From NCBI GenBank assembly GCA_010672185.1, contig JAAHHL010000190.1:1-9444 (forward strand): a stretch of DNA of 9,444 bases, given 5' to 3'. Numbering within the stretch: position 1 is the first letter of the stretch; every line of letters begins with the position of its first letter. This DNA comes from Caldora sp. SIO3E6. Its GTDB lineage: Bacteria > Cyanobacteriota > Cyanobacteriia > Cyanobacteriales > Coleofasciculaceae. The position numbers and the translations under genes were made by a program. The notes under the pieces were generated by a model, which saw only the letters and a list, made by a program, of their open reading frames with translations, was not told where the DNA came from and searched no databases. Of the stretch, positions 1 to 7,032 are shown in pieces.

Positions 1-1
1 T

Positions 2-20
2 CTTGGTTCTCATAACCAAG
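2..20. other. Perfect 7-bp stem-loop at the left edge
   Basis: CTTGGTT and AACCAAG pair perfectly around a 5-nt loop (CTCAT). No T-run follows on the plus strand, and the minus-strand side lies outside the window, so I cannot say whether it is a terminator. It lies 85 nt beyond the stop codon of the minus-strand pentapeptide gene and could belong to that gene's 3' region. The remaining bases up to position 104 show no convincing gene. Confidence 0.35.
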
Positions 21-104
21 GGCTAATGACTACCCACTGATGCGGGGACAGGAAGATGAGAACTATTAGCAAATCAGGATTAGGTATCCTTAGCAGTACA
101 ACCG

Positions 105-662
105 CTACAACATAAGAATGCCTATAAGTGGCACGATTACATACTTTATCCACCATTGAATATTTATTTTTACTAAAGAATTGCCTTCAGCCGCAGAATC
201 CTCAAAAATTGCGCCTCTATTCTTCAGATCACGCTTCGTGTCTTCAGTTAGTCCAATATTCCCTCCCAATTGGGCTCCTTGGACATTTGCCCCACTCAAG
301 TTGGTATTGCTTAAGTTAGTTTTCTTCAAATCAGCTTTTCGTAAGTCAGCACCTCTTAAATCAGCTCGCCGTAAGTCAGCACCGTTTAAATTGGCATCAG
401 ATAATTGAACACCGCACAACTTTGCTTCTGTTAAATTTGCGCCACACAGCTGAGCATCCGGTAGTTTTGCTCCATTGAGCCTAGCATGGTTTAAGTCGCA
501 ACCATTCAACCAAGTGCCTCTAAGTTTGAAGTTTCTGAGATCGCGATCGCTTAGATCACGACCACTTAAGTCTTCGTGAGAAAACACTTCCGCAGGATCT
601 AGACCAGCAAGTTTTGCTTGCACAAAAATGTCATCGTCTGGAAGCAGCTTGAGCATTGACAT
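105..662 (-). CDS. Pentapeptide-repeat protein with hydrophobic C-terminal tail
   Basis: This 185-residue protein carries an unbroken run of about 21 pentapeptides: the central residue (Leu, once Val) falls at positions 32, 37, 42 and every fifth residue to 132, with many A(D/N)LXX units in the second half. Such runs fold as a right-handed quadrilateral beta-helix, here about five coils. The N-terminal 30 residues (LLPDDDIFVQAKLAG...) are non-repetitive. After the helix comes a segment with GLTEDTKRDLKNRGAIFED, a C-terminal pattern I associate with cyanobacterial pentapeptide proteins. The last 16 residues (WWIKYVIVPLIGILML) form one hydrophobic segment, suggesting tail anchoring in a membrane; there is no signal peptide. 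At DNA level the 14-mer CGTAAGTCAGCACC recurs 30 nt apart, so repeats still expand or homogenise. ATG at 662 is the furthest upstream start; a second ATG lies two codons in and neither has a clear ribosome site. Biochemical role unknown. Confidence 0.9.
   Translation of the reverse strand: MSMLKLLPDDDIFVQAKLAGLDPAEVFSHEDLSGRDLSDRDLRNFKLRGTWLNGCDLNHARLNGAKLPDAQLCGANLTEAKLCGVQLSDANLNGADLRRADLRGADLRKADLKKTNLSNTNLSGANVQGAQLGGNIGLTEDTKRDLKNRGAIFEDSAAEGNSLVKINIQWWIKYVIVPLIGILML
543..550. repeat. HIP1 octamer GCGATCGC
   Basis: This is the highly iterated palindrome of many cyanobacterial genomes. It lies inside the pentapeptide-repeat gene and supports a cyanobacterial origin. Confidence 0.9.
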
Positions 663-844
663 CAGGTGTACTCGTAAATAGAGAGGTTTTCAAAATCATC
701 TTAACCAAAAATATTTAGTGTTACAACTTTAGTGTCATTTTTTTGGTTGCAGCATCTTGGTTAAAATTTGCTAGACTGGGATAGAAGTTAGCTCCAACGA
801 AAGCAAACCGCCTGACCTTATTACTTAAGCTATATATCAGTTAT
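663..844. promoter_or_regulatory. Divergent intergenic region with paired short repeats
   Basis: This 182-bp A+T-rich gap separates the minus-strand pentapeptide gene from the plus-strand operon and must hold promoters for one or both. Two kinds of paired motif are visible. The octamer TTTAGTGT occurs twice as a direct repeat (714-721 and 728-735). TTAACCAA (701-708) and TTGGTTAA (757-764) form an inverted pair, each preceded by CATC, so the 14-mers at 697 and 753 begin alike. A possible -10 for the operon is TAAAAT (762-767) or TAGACT (772-777), but no well-spaced -35 accompanies either. The motifs are plausible operators for the XRE protein encoded just downstream; that link is inference. 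Confidence 0.4.
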
Positions 845-1195
845 ATGAGTGATGCACCCCAAAGGATGAAAGCAATCCCCAAAATTACTGGACTTCGCGA
901 AAAGGTACAACTAACTCAGCTAGAACTGTCACAGCTAGTTGGTGTGACAGAGACAACCATACAGAATTGGGAAAAGGGTAGAGCTGGCGTAGAGCAAATT
1001 GAAAGAGTAATTAGACTCTGCAAAGCTCTTGATTGTGAACCCGAAGACTTGATTGAATATGTACCAGCTCCGGCTTCTGAGACAAAAAAATCAAAACGAA
1101 AAAGTCGATTGGATAGAATGCAAAAGCTATCTGGTACAGACAAACCAGCTCAAGCTGCTTCATCAGAAATGTCCAGCTCAATCGAGGTGAAGTGA
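845..1195 (+). CDS. XRE/Cro-type helix-turn-helix regulator
   Basis: The protein has 116 residues. Residues 15-71 form an XRE-type HTH: GLREKVQLTQLELSQLVGV, the turn, then recognition helix TETTIQNWEKG, followed by RVIRLCKALDCEPEDLIEY. This matches the HTH_3 family closely. Residues 75-116 are a polar, lysine-rich and probably disordered tail (KKSKRKSR..., then Ser/Ala-rich) with no second domain. It is the first gene of the block and probably autoregulates it through the upstream repeats. Its stop overlaps the next start by one base (TGATG), indicating translational coupling. An HTH protein directly coupled to a PIN-like protein resembles the antitoxin-toxin order of VapBC-type modules, but the protein may simply be a repressor or activator. 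ATG at 845 places the HTH near the N-terminus as is usual; no strong ribosome site precedes it. Confidence 0.9.
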   Translation: MSDAPQRMKAIPKITGLREKVQLTQLELSQLVGVTETTIQNWEKGRAGVEQIERVIRLCKALDCEPEDLIEYVPAPASETKKSKRKSRLDRMQKLSGTDKPAQAASSEMSSSIEVK

Positions 1196-1983
1196 TGCTG
1201 CATGTTGTTGTAGATGCTGATCTTGTCTTAGAGGCAGTAGTCAATCGAGCGAGATTCCAAAAAGAGTTCAGGGTTTTATGGGACATGATGGAATCACGAC
1301 AGATTCAGGGGTATATAACAGAAAGTGGCTTAGATAAAATTTTTAACTATGTTAGTCAGTTACAGACTCCAGAAATAGCTGAATCAGTAGTTTTCGAGAT
1401 ACAAGAAATAATGCTGACTTGCTCGATTGATGGTAGCCTTATTCAAAAGGCACGCTCATGCAGTGTGATAGATTTTGAATCAGCTGTAGAGAGTGTATGT
1501 GCTCTGGCCAATAATTGTGGAGCTATTGTTACCAATAATCCTATAAATTTCATTGGAGTAAATTTATCTATCTTGTCAGTAGCTCAATTATCAAGGCGTC
1601 AGAGTTTACAAAACACTATATTAGAAGAAATACCTGAAAACTTCCAGATTAAAACAGAGGAAATGGAGTCTAAATGTGCAACTGATGGAGTTAAAGGAGC
1701 ATCAGATTTAGGAAATCCCTGGAGTATCAACTCAGAATACAAAAACGATTCAGGCAAAAGTTTCACAGTTAGTAGCGATAAGCTAGAAACAGAGATTAGT
1801 AATTTTTTACAATTGCTAGATGGATTATTTTATCGTGCTGAACAGCGAAATATTCGGACATCTGAAATGCAACTTGATGAAGTTGAACTATCGGTTGATA
1901 TCACTCCTAAGGGGGAAGTGAATTTAGTTGGAGCCAGTACTAAAGGTGCTATCAAGCTTAAATTCAAACGAATTCACTCTTAA
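1195..1983 (+). CDS. PIN-like domain protein with Pepco-like C-terminal domain
   Basis: The protein has 262 residues. Residues 1-130 read as a PIN (VapC-like RNase) fold: first strand with D7 (VVVDAD), ITESGLDKIFNYV around 41-53, DFESAV at 93-98, and IVTNNPINF at 111-119. In PIN nucleases these are the acidic metal-binding strands. Here D7, D93 and E95 are kept, but Ser and Asn (positions 96 and 118) stand where many relatives have Asp. Residues 140-190 are a polar linker. Residues 195-262 (heptad-like helix, then LDEVELSVDITPKGEVNLVG and GAIKLKFKR) look like the peptidase-co-occurring (Pepco/Trypco-type) domains found near caspase- or trypsin-like proteins; this is from memory of the pattern. 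ATG at 1195 is preferred over GTG at 1192 because GAGG at 1184-1187 is then correctly spaced. The caspase gene begins 5 nt after its stop. It is a candidate nuclease effector, or a PIN-derived sensor if catalytically weak. Confidence 0.75.
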   Translation: MLHVVVDADLVLEAVVNRARFQKEFRVLWDMMESRQIQGYITESGLDKIFNYVSQLQTPEIAESVVFEIQEIMLTCSIDGSLIQKARSCSVIDFESAVESVCALANNCGAIVTNNPINFIGVNLSILSVAQLSRRQSLQNTILEEIPENFQIKTEEMESKCATDGVKGASDLGNPWSINSEYKNDSGKSFTVSSDKLETEISNFLQLLDGLFYRAEQRNIRTSEMQLDEVELSVDITPKGEVNLVGASTKGAIKLKFKRIHS

Positions 1984-1988
1984 GTAAG

Positions 1989-4385
1989 ATGGTCAAAAAT
2001 TATGCGTTGATTATTGGAATTAATAATTATCAAAGATTGCACTCACTAAGGTATGCTGAGCGAGATGCTGAATTGATGCGAGAGTTTTTATCTAAGGAAG
2101 CCGGATTTAATCGAGTGTTTTACTTCTCAGACAATTCTCCAGAAATCATTGCATCTGATGGTTCTCATCAATCAACACAGCCTACCTATGCTAATCTCCG
2201 CTCTTTCCTACATGATTTCTTTGAATCTCCTATGATGGATGTTGGAGATAATTTCTGGTTTTTTTTCAGTGGTCATGGTACTCGCTATGCAGCTCAAGAT
2301 TATCTTATGCCCTCTGATGCAAATCCCAGAGCAATTGAGGCTACAGCAATTCCTATTTGCTATGTAGCAGAGCGTCTGCGCCGTTGTGGGGCAGATAATG
2401 TGATTGTATTCTTAGATGCTTGTCGAGATGAAGGAACTAAAGACATAAGTTTTGGTTATGAATGTTATCAAGGCATGATCACAATTGCTTCTTGTAGCCC
2501 TACAGAGAAATCTTACGAAATTGAAGAAATTGGGCACAGTTCATTCACTTATGCGTTATTGGAAGGACTACGAATTCAAGGCGAAGGTAACTGTGCTACC
2601 GTCAAGCGCTTATCCGAATATCTACGATATAGAGTTCCTGAAGTTAACCTTCAGTATCGGCGACCTAGACAAACCCCTTATATCATAGCTGAGCCAGTTA
2701 CAAAATATAATCTAATTCTTTTACTTGGAGAGGCAACACTAAGAGATATTGCAGCGCTCAAAAATGAAGCTTTAACAGCAGAAGTAGAAGGACAATTAGA
2801 ACTAGCGAGACAATTCTGGATTAGGATAAACATAGCTGCAGCTGGTTCGGATATGGATGCAATTGCCGCATTTTCTAGAATTTTCTCAAAAATTAACTCA
2901 GTAGAGCAATTACCTCCTGTGCAAAATACCAGTAAATCAGAATCAGGTTTGCGAGAGAGGCAGTCCAGTATTCTCAGAAACCGGATTTCTCGTGATGATT
3001 ACAAAGAAATATCAGCATTTTCCCCAAAGAAACCCGGTTTCCGGACTGACGCTTTAATAGATCAATATGAAGATAAGTTTATCGAAGCTGCAAATGACTG
3101 GGATTTAGAAAGGCTGTATGCAGATTTAAAAGAAGCCAAGCAAAAACAGCCTGGGACAAAAAATAAAAAGAGACTTACAAGTATTGAAAAACTTTGTCTG
3201 CGGGGATTGCTGTGCGGCTACAGTCCTGAGAAAATAGCTAGTGTGTGCCATAGAGAACATGGCGGACTCAGAGTTGAACTAAGCAAAGGTTTGTATCGGC
3301 ATGTTAAAGTACTTACAAGTCAAGAAAACAAGAAGCTAAACGACTGGAGACAAATTGCTACATGGCTGGAAGAAGCAGGATACAAAGAAAAACCTTTTCC
3401 TCAGCCTTCTGACTATTATGTGGAGCGTCCCCCCAGTGAATCTCTCTGTTACGAAACGATTGTGCAACCGAGTGCTCTAATCCGGATTAAAGCACCCCAG
3501 AAGATGGGTAAAACCCGGTTGATGAACAGGATTTTTGACTTTACCAAAGTGCAAGCTTATCAAATAGTACCTTTGAATCTTTTGATGTTCGATGAGTCAT
3601 TACTCACAAATTTAGATAAATTTTTGCGCTCATTCTGTGTCAATATTGCTCATCAGCTGCACTTGCCTAATCAGCTAGATGATTATTGGGATGAAATGCT
3701 AGGAGCTGGTGGTAGCTGCACAGATTATTTTGAGCAGTATATATTACCAAGTATACATCAAGCGTTAGTGCTGGGTTTGGATAATGTTGATCATCTTTTT
3801 TCCTACGAGGAAGTTGCACCCAGCTTTTTTCGTCTCCTGCGCTCCTGGCATGAAGCAGGAAACCGGGGCGAGATTTGGGAAAAATTGCGGTTAGTAGTAG
3901 CATACTCCACAAGAGAGTATGTCACACTCAATATTAATGAATCTCCCTTTAATGTGGGGCGAGTAATTAATTTACCAGAGTTTGACAGTAACCAGCTCCA
4001 AGATTTGGCACAACGGTATGGGTTGGATTGGGATAAGACCAAAATTAATCAACTTGAGGATATGGTAGGGGGTCACCCCTATTTAGCAGAGCAAGCATTT
4101 GATTACAGTAGAAATCACCCAAACACAGAACTGGCAGAAGTTTTGCGCACAGCACCTACAGACGAGGGATTGTACCAGCAACATCTGCGGGAACTTTGGT
4201 TAAAACTACAACAAAATCCTGCTCTTGTAGCAGCAATGAAAGAGATAGTTGATACCAATAAGCCAGTGCGCGTTGAGGATAACCAAGGGTTTAAGTTAGA
4301 AAGTTTGGGACTAGTGCGCAGGCTGGGTAATGATGTGGAGCCTCGCTGTAATTTGTACCGCTTGTACTTCCGTGAGCATCTATAA
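1989..4385 (+). CDS. Caspase-like peptidase fused to helical/HTH module and P-loop ATPase
   Basis: This 798-residue protein has three parts. (1) Residues 1-240: peptidase C14 (caspase/metacaspase) fold, opening KNYALIIGINNYQ, with the catalytic His in FFSGHG (H96), the catalytic Cys in LDACRD (C145), and the SFTYALLEGL segment typical of bacterial members. Both dyad residues are present. (2) Residues 250-300 are helical. A linker (about 303-355) contains two palindromic repeats, and 356-465 is a helical/HTH-like module (LTSIEKLCLRGLLCGYSPEKIA) resembling those placed before cyanobacterial ATPases. (3) Residues 471-798: AAA_35-like P-loop domain with Walker A APQKMGKT (502-509), Walker B LVLGLDNVD (593-601), STREYVTLNINESPFNVG, and a lid/winged helix. 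Asn599 replaces the usual Walker B Glu, so nucleotide may be bound but hydrolysed poorly. It is probably a cytosolic, ATPase-regulated protease effector; the trigger is unknown. The only ribosome-site hint is weak (AAGTAAG). Confidence 0.9.
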   Translation: MVKNYALIIGINNYQRLHSLRYAERDAELMREFLSKEAGFNRVFYFSDNSPEIIASDGSHQSTQPTYANLRSFLHDFFESPMMDVGDNFWFFFSGHGTRYAAQDYLMPSDANPRAIEATAIPICYVAERLRRCGADNVIVFLDACRDEGTKDISFGYECYQGMITIASCSPTEKSYEIEEIGHSSFTYALLEGLRIQGEGNCATVKRLSEYLRYRVPEVNLQYRRPRQTPYIIAEPVTKYNLILLLGEATLRDIAALKNEALTAEVEGQLELARQFWIRINIAAAGSDMDAIAAFSRIFSKINSVEQLPPVQNTSKSESGLRERQSSILRNRISRDDYKEISAFSPKKPGFRTDALIDQYEDKFIEAANDWDLERLYADLKEAKQKQPGTKNKKRLTSIEKLCLRGLLCGYSPEKIASVCHREHGGLRVELSKGLYRHVKVLTSQENKKLNDWRQIATWLEEAGYKEKPFPQPSDYYVERPPSESLCYETIVQPSALIRIKAPQKMGKTRLMNRIFDFTKVQAYQIVPLNLLMFDESLLTNLDKFLRSFCVNIAHQLHLPNQLDDYWDEMLGAGGSCTDYFEQYILPSIHQALVLGLDNVDHLFSYEEVAPSFFRLLRSWHEAGNRGEIWEKLRLVVAYSTREYVTLNINESPFNVGRVINLPEFDSNQLQDLAQRYGLDWDKTKINQLEDMVGGHPYLAEQAFDYSRNHPNTELAEVLRTAPTDEGLYQQHLRELWLKLQQNPALVAAMKEIVDTNKPVRVEDNQGFKLESLGLVRRLGNDVEPRCNLYRLYFREHL
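2976..3041. repeat. Two palindromic AGAAACC/GGTTTCT-type repeats inside the caspase gene
   Basis: AGAAACCGGATTTCT (2976-2990) and GAAACCCGGTTTC (3029-3041; 6-bp arms around one base) lie 53 nt apart. They match a palindrome I recall as highly iterated in several cyanobacterial genomes. Both fall in the low-complexity linker between the caspase and HTH parts, and the second is translated in frame as KKPGFR. This suggests insertion of intergenic-type repeats into a tolerant linker. Confidence 0.6.
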
Positions 4386-4398
4386 GTGGGGTGACTTG

Positions 4399-6351
4399 AT
4401 GAGCGGAGAACCGACCCTAGAGTACAAATTTCAAGTTGGAGGGACTTTACCTGCTAATGCCTCATCCTATGTCAGGCGGAAGGCGGACGATGATCTCTAT
4501 AACTACTTGAAGGATGGAGAGTTTTGCTATGTGTTGAACTCACGGCAGATGGGTAAGTCCAGCTTATTAAACAGGACGATGCATCAGTTGCAGGAAAATG
4601 GTATTGCAGTTTGTGGATGGGTTGATCTTCAAGCAATCGGTGGCAATAATCCGACTGAAGAACAGTGGTACTACAGTATTATCCACAACTTAATCAAAAA
4701 CTTAGAATCTTCAAAACTCCGGGACTACCTCAAATCCAACTTGAAGATTTGGTGGCACGAGCAAAAAGAGCTATCACCAGTACGAAAATTAGGTGTCTGG
4801 CTCGATGAGATATTATTAGAATCAGTTACAGACAAAAATATTATTATTTTTATTGATGAAATTGACAATATCCGTCACTTAAAATTCACCACAGATGATT
4901 TTTTTTCTTTAATTAGATCATGTTGTAATCATCGTGCGATTCAAGCGCAATCTAACCGCCTTACTTTTGTCTTGTGTGGAGTGGCTAAACCATCAGATTT
5001 AATTCAAGACCCTATACAATCACCTTTCAATATTGGTAAAGGAATTGCATTGACTCCCTTAGAATTAGCCAATACTAAAAATTTATCAGAAATTTTTATC
5101 AAGCAAGCAGCAAATCCCAGCAATCTTGTAAAAGAGATATTTAGGTGGACTAACGGCCAACCTTTTCTCACCCAACAACTTGGCCAATTGATTGCGGAAG
5201 ATGGAACCAATATTCCAGAAGGTCAAGAATCTAGCATGGTTGAGCAGCAGGTGAGGAAGAAGATAATTAAAAATTGGCAGTATCAGGATGGAGCAATACT
5301 TCAGGTACACCTAGATACGATTCGCAAGCGTCTTATTGCTGATGATTGGGGAAAGTTAAAGCGGCTAGAGCTATGTCATAAAATTCTTAAATATGGCAAA
5401 TTAGAAGTTAACGATAATCCTGAAGAAGCTAGCGTAGAACTTGATTTGCGTTTAACAGGATTGGTTATTAAACAGGGGCAAAAATTAAAAATTTACAACA
5501 GGATATATCAGTATATTTTTGACATTAAATGGATGAAAAAAGAATTAAAAATTTGCCGACCTTATAACGAAAAACTATTAGCTTGGTTAGTTTCAGATAA
5601 ACAAGATTATTCTCAGCTTTTATATGGTGATGAATTAAAAAAACTTGAAAAATGGAGAGAAAAACAAAGACTAGGCGATCATGATCTTAAGTTTCTCGGA
5701 TCTAGTGACAAATTTGACAGCAAAGCACAGGGTTTTTTTGCCCGTACAAGTAACTACGAAACTGCAATTAGAAGGATGCTATCCTGGACACATGGGAAGG
5801 AAAGTTTAAACGAAAGTATTTTTAAGATTGCATCCAATATTTTTCAGTCTCCTAAAAAACGAGGTGATGCTGAGTGGATTGATAACTTGGTACGATGGCA
5901 TCTGATTGAAAATTGGGAAACCCACGAGCAAGCAAAGCCTTTAAGAAAGACTCGTGATTATCTTCTCAAAAATAGGAACTGCGATCCTTTCTGGCTACTG
6001 CTTAGCTATCAGCAAATTCTCCAAGGTACATCATTCAACCCGAGTTGTCCCGAACACCAAGAGTTGCTGAAATCAGGCTTGGTGGTTGACAAGGATGGAG
6101 AGTTAACAGTGCATAATCGCATTTATGAAGCTGTTTTTGATTCAAATTGGGTCACCAAAGAATTGAATTCTTTGCGACCTTATGCTAAAGAACTAGTTGC
6201 CTGGTTAAATTCTGATTGCCGGGACGAATCAACATTGTTGCGAGGACAAGTTTTGCAGGATTCTCTGACTTCAATCCAGGGTAAAAGCTTGAGCGAGAAG
6301 GAGGAGCAGTTTTTAATAGCTAGTCAAGTAGTAAATCTACGAGTCATCTAA
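4399..6351 (+). CDS. AAA_35-type P-loop ATPase with duplicated lid/winged-helix unit
   Basis: The protein has 650 residues. Residues 9-265 form the AAA-like P-loop domain common in cyanobacterial signalling proteins: FQVGGTLPANASSYV at the front, Walker A NSRQMGKS (47-54), Walker B IIIFIDEID (148-156, acidic pair intact), and WTNGQPFLTQQLG at 250-261. Then comes a winged-helix/RPY unit (about 245-440). A second unit without a P-loop follows (about 457-646), ending RPYAKELVAWLNS and FLIASQVVNLR. In relatives I recall, this module precedes WD40, TPR or similar repeats; here none follows. ATG at 4399 is chosen over 4330, which would overlap the caspase gene by 56 nt and add 23 unrelated residues; GGGG at 4388-4391 is a partial ribosome site and the protein then starts as family members do. 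It lies 13 nt after the caspase gene. Likely an ATP-dependent switch or scaffold for the neighbouring effectors. Confidence 0.85.
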   Translation: MSGEPTLEYKFQVGGTLPANASSYVRRKADDDLYNYLKDGEFCYVLNSRQMGKSSLLNRTMHQLQENGIAVCGWVDLQAIGGNNPTEEQWYYSIIHNLIKNLESSKLRDYLKSNLKIWWHEQKELSPVRKLGVWLDEILLESVTDKNIIIFIDEIDNIRHLKFTTDDFFSLIRSCCNHRAIQAQSNRLTFVLCGVAKPSDLIQDPIQSPFNIGKGIALTPLELANTKNLSEIFIKQAANPSNLVKEIFRWTNGQPFLTQQLGQLIAEDGTNIPEGQESSMVEQQVRKKIIKNWQYQDGAILQVHLDTIRKRLIADDWGKLKRLELCHKILKYGKLEVNDNPEEASVELDLRLTGLVIKQGQKLKIYNRIYQYIFDIKWMKKELKICRPYNEKLLAWLVSDKQDYSQLLYGDELKKLEKWREKQRLGDHDLKFLGSSDKFDSKAQGFFARTSNYETAIRRMLSWTHGKESLNESIFKIASNIFQSPKKRGDAEWIDNLVRWHLIENWETHEQAKPLRKTRDYLLKNRNCDPFWLLLSYQQILQGTSFNPSCPEHQELLKSGLVVDKDGELTVHNRIYEAVFDSNWVTKELNSLRPYAKELVAWLNSDCRDESTLLRGQVLQDSLTSIQGKSLSEKEEQFLIASQVVNLRVI

Positions 6352-7032
6352 ATGGTACTGGAACAGCAGGAAGAACGAACAATTCGCATACTAGAAAAAT
6401 TTGTCCTGGAATTGAAAAAACGGGAAAAAACTAGTACTCCCCAACTTGTCATCCAACAAGTATTATACTGGACTGACTGTCATCCTTCCCTAGTCCTAAC
6501 GCTTTGCCAATTGATTCTCCAAGCTGAATCTCCAATTAATCCCAATGAAGAAAAAGTATACGTAGAACAGTTAGTCCAACAGTACTTGATTAAAAATTGG
6601 CAGACTCAGAAGGCAGCAGAGCCGCTTCAAAAGATTCACGCTAAGCTGCTCAATAGTCAAAATTGTGATCCTTTTTGGCTGCTGTTGAGCTATCAACAAA
6701 TTCTGCAAGTTGATGACTTAGCATATAACAGCAGTACTGAACAGCAGGAACTATTAAGGTTGCGTTTAGTCATTAAGCGACAGGAGAAGCTAAGAGTTTA
6801 TAATCGTATCTACCAGGAGGTTTTTAATTCTATGTGGCTGGAAAAGACATTGAATGACTTGCGACCTTATGCCAGAGAAATCAGCGCCTGGTTAGCTAGT
6901 GATTGTCAGGATGCATCTCAGCTTTTGCTAGGAGAAGTATTGACTGAGGCTCTGAATTGGACAAAAGGCAAAGGCAAACTGAATTTTCAGGAGAATAACT
7001 TCTTAATTGCTAGCCAAGTTTTCAACTTGCGA
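5131..7032 (+). repeat. Three tandem copies of a lid/winged-helix/RPY protein unit
   Basis: Units lie at about 5131-5715, 5767-6342 and 6454-7032, the third in the next gene. Each runs: W(T)xGxPxL lid-like helix, (I/L)I(K/E)NW, winged helix with YNRIY or HNRIY, RPYxxxxxAWLxSD, (L)LxG and F(L)xxS. Units 2 and 3 are clearly related in DNA as well: GATCCTTTCTGGCT at 5982 against GATCCTTTTTGGCT at 6665 continues with only scattered differences into CTATCA-CAAATTCT. Unit 1 is more diverged and the only one attached to a P-loop. Boundaries are approximate, judged by eye. Confidence 0.75.

Noticed and set aside
1..75. tRNA-Met-like anticodon arm (CTCATAA in a stem-loop)
   Set aside because: With U33 placed correctly the stem mismatches at its closing pair, and no T-loop (GTTCRA) or acceptor stem follows.
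128..408. Plus-strand open frames opposite the pentapeptide gene
   Set aside because: They are antisense reflections of the 15-nt periodic repeat; the minus-strand protein has perfect five-residue periodicity.
4330..4398. Upstream ATG at 4330 for the second ATPase
   Set aside because: It would overlap the caspase gene by 56 nt and add residues that do not fit the family N-terminus; ATG at 4399 fits better.
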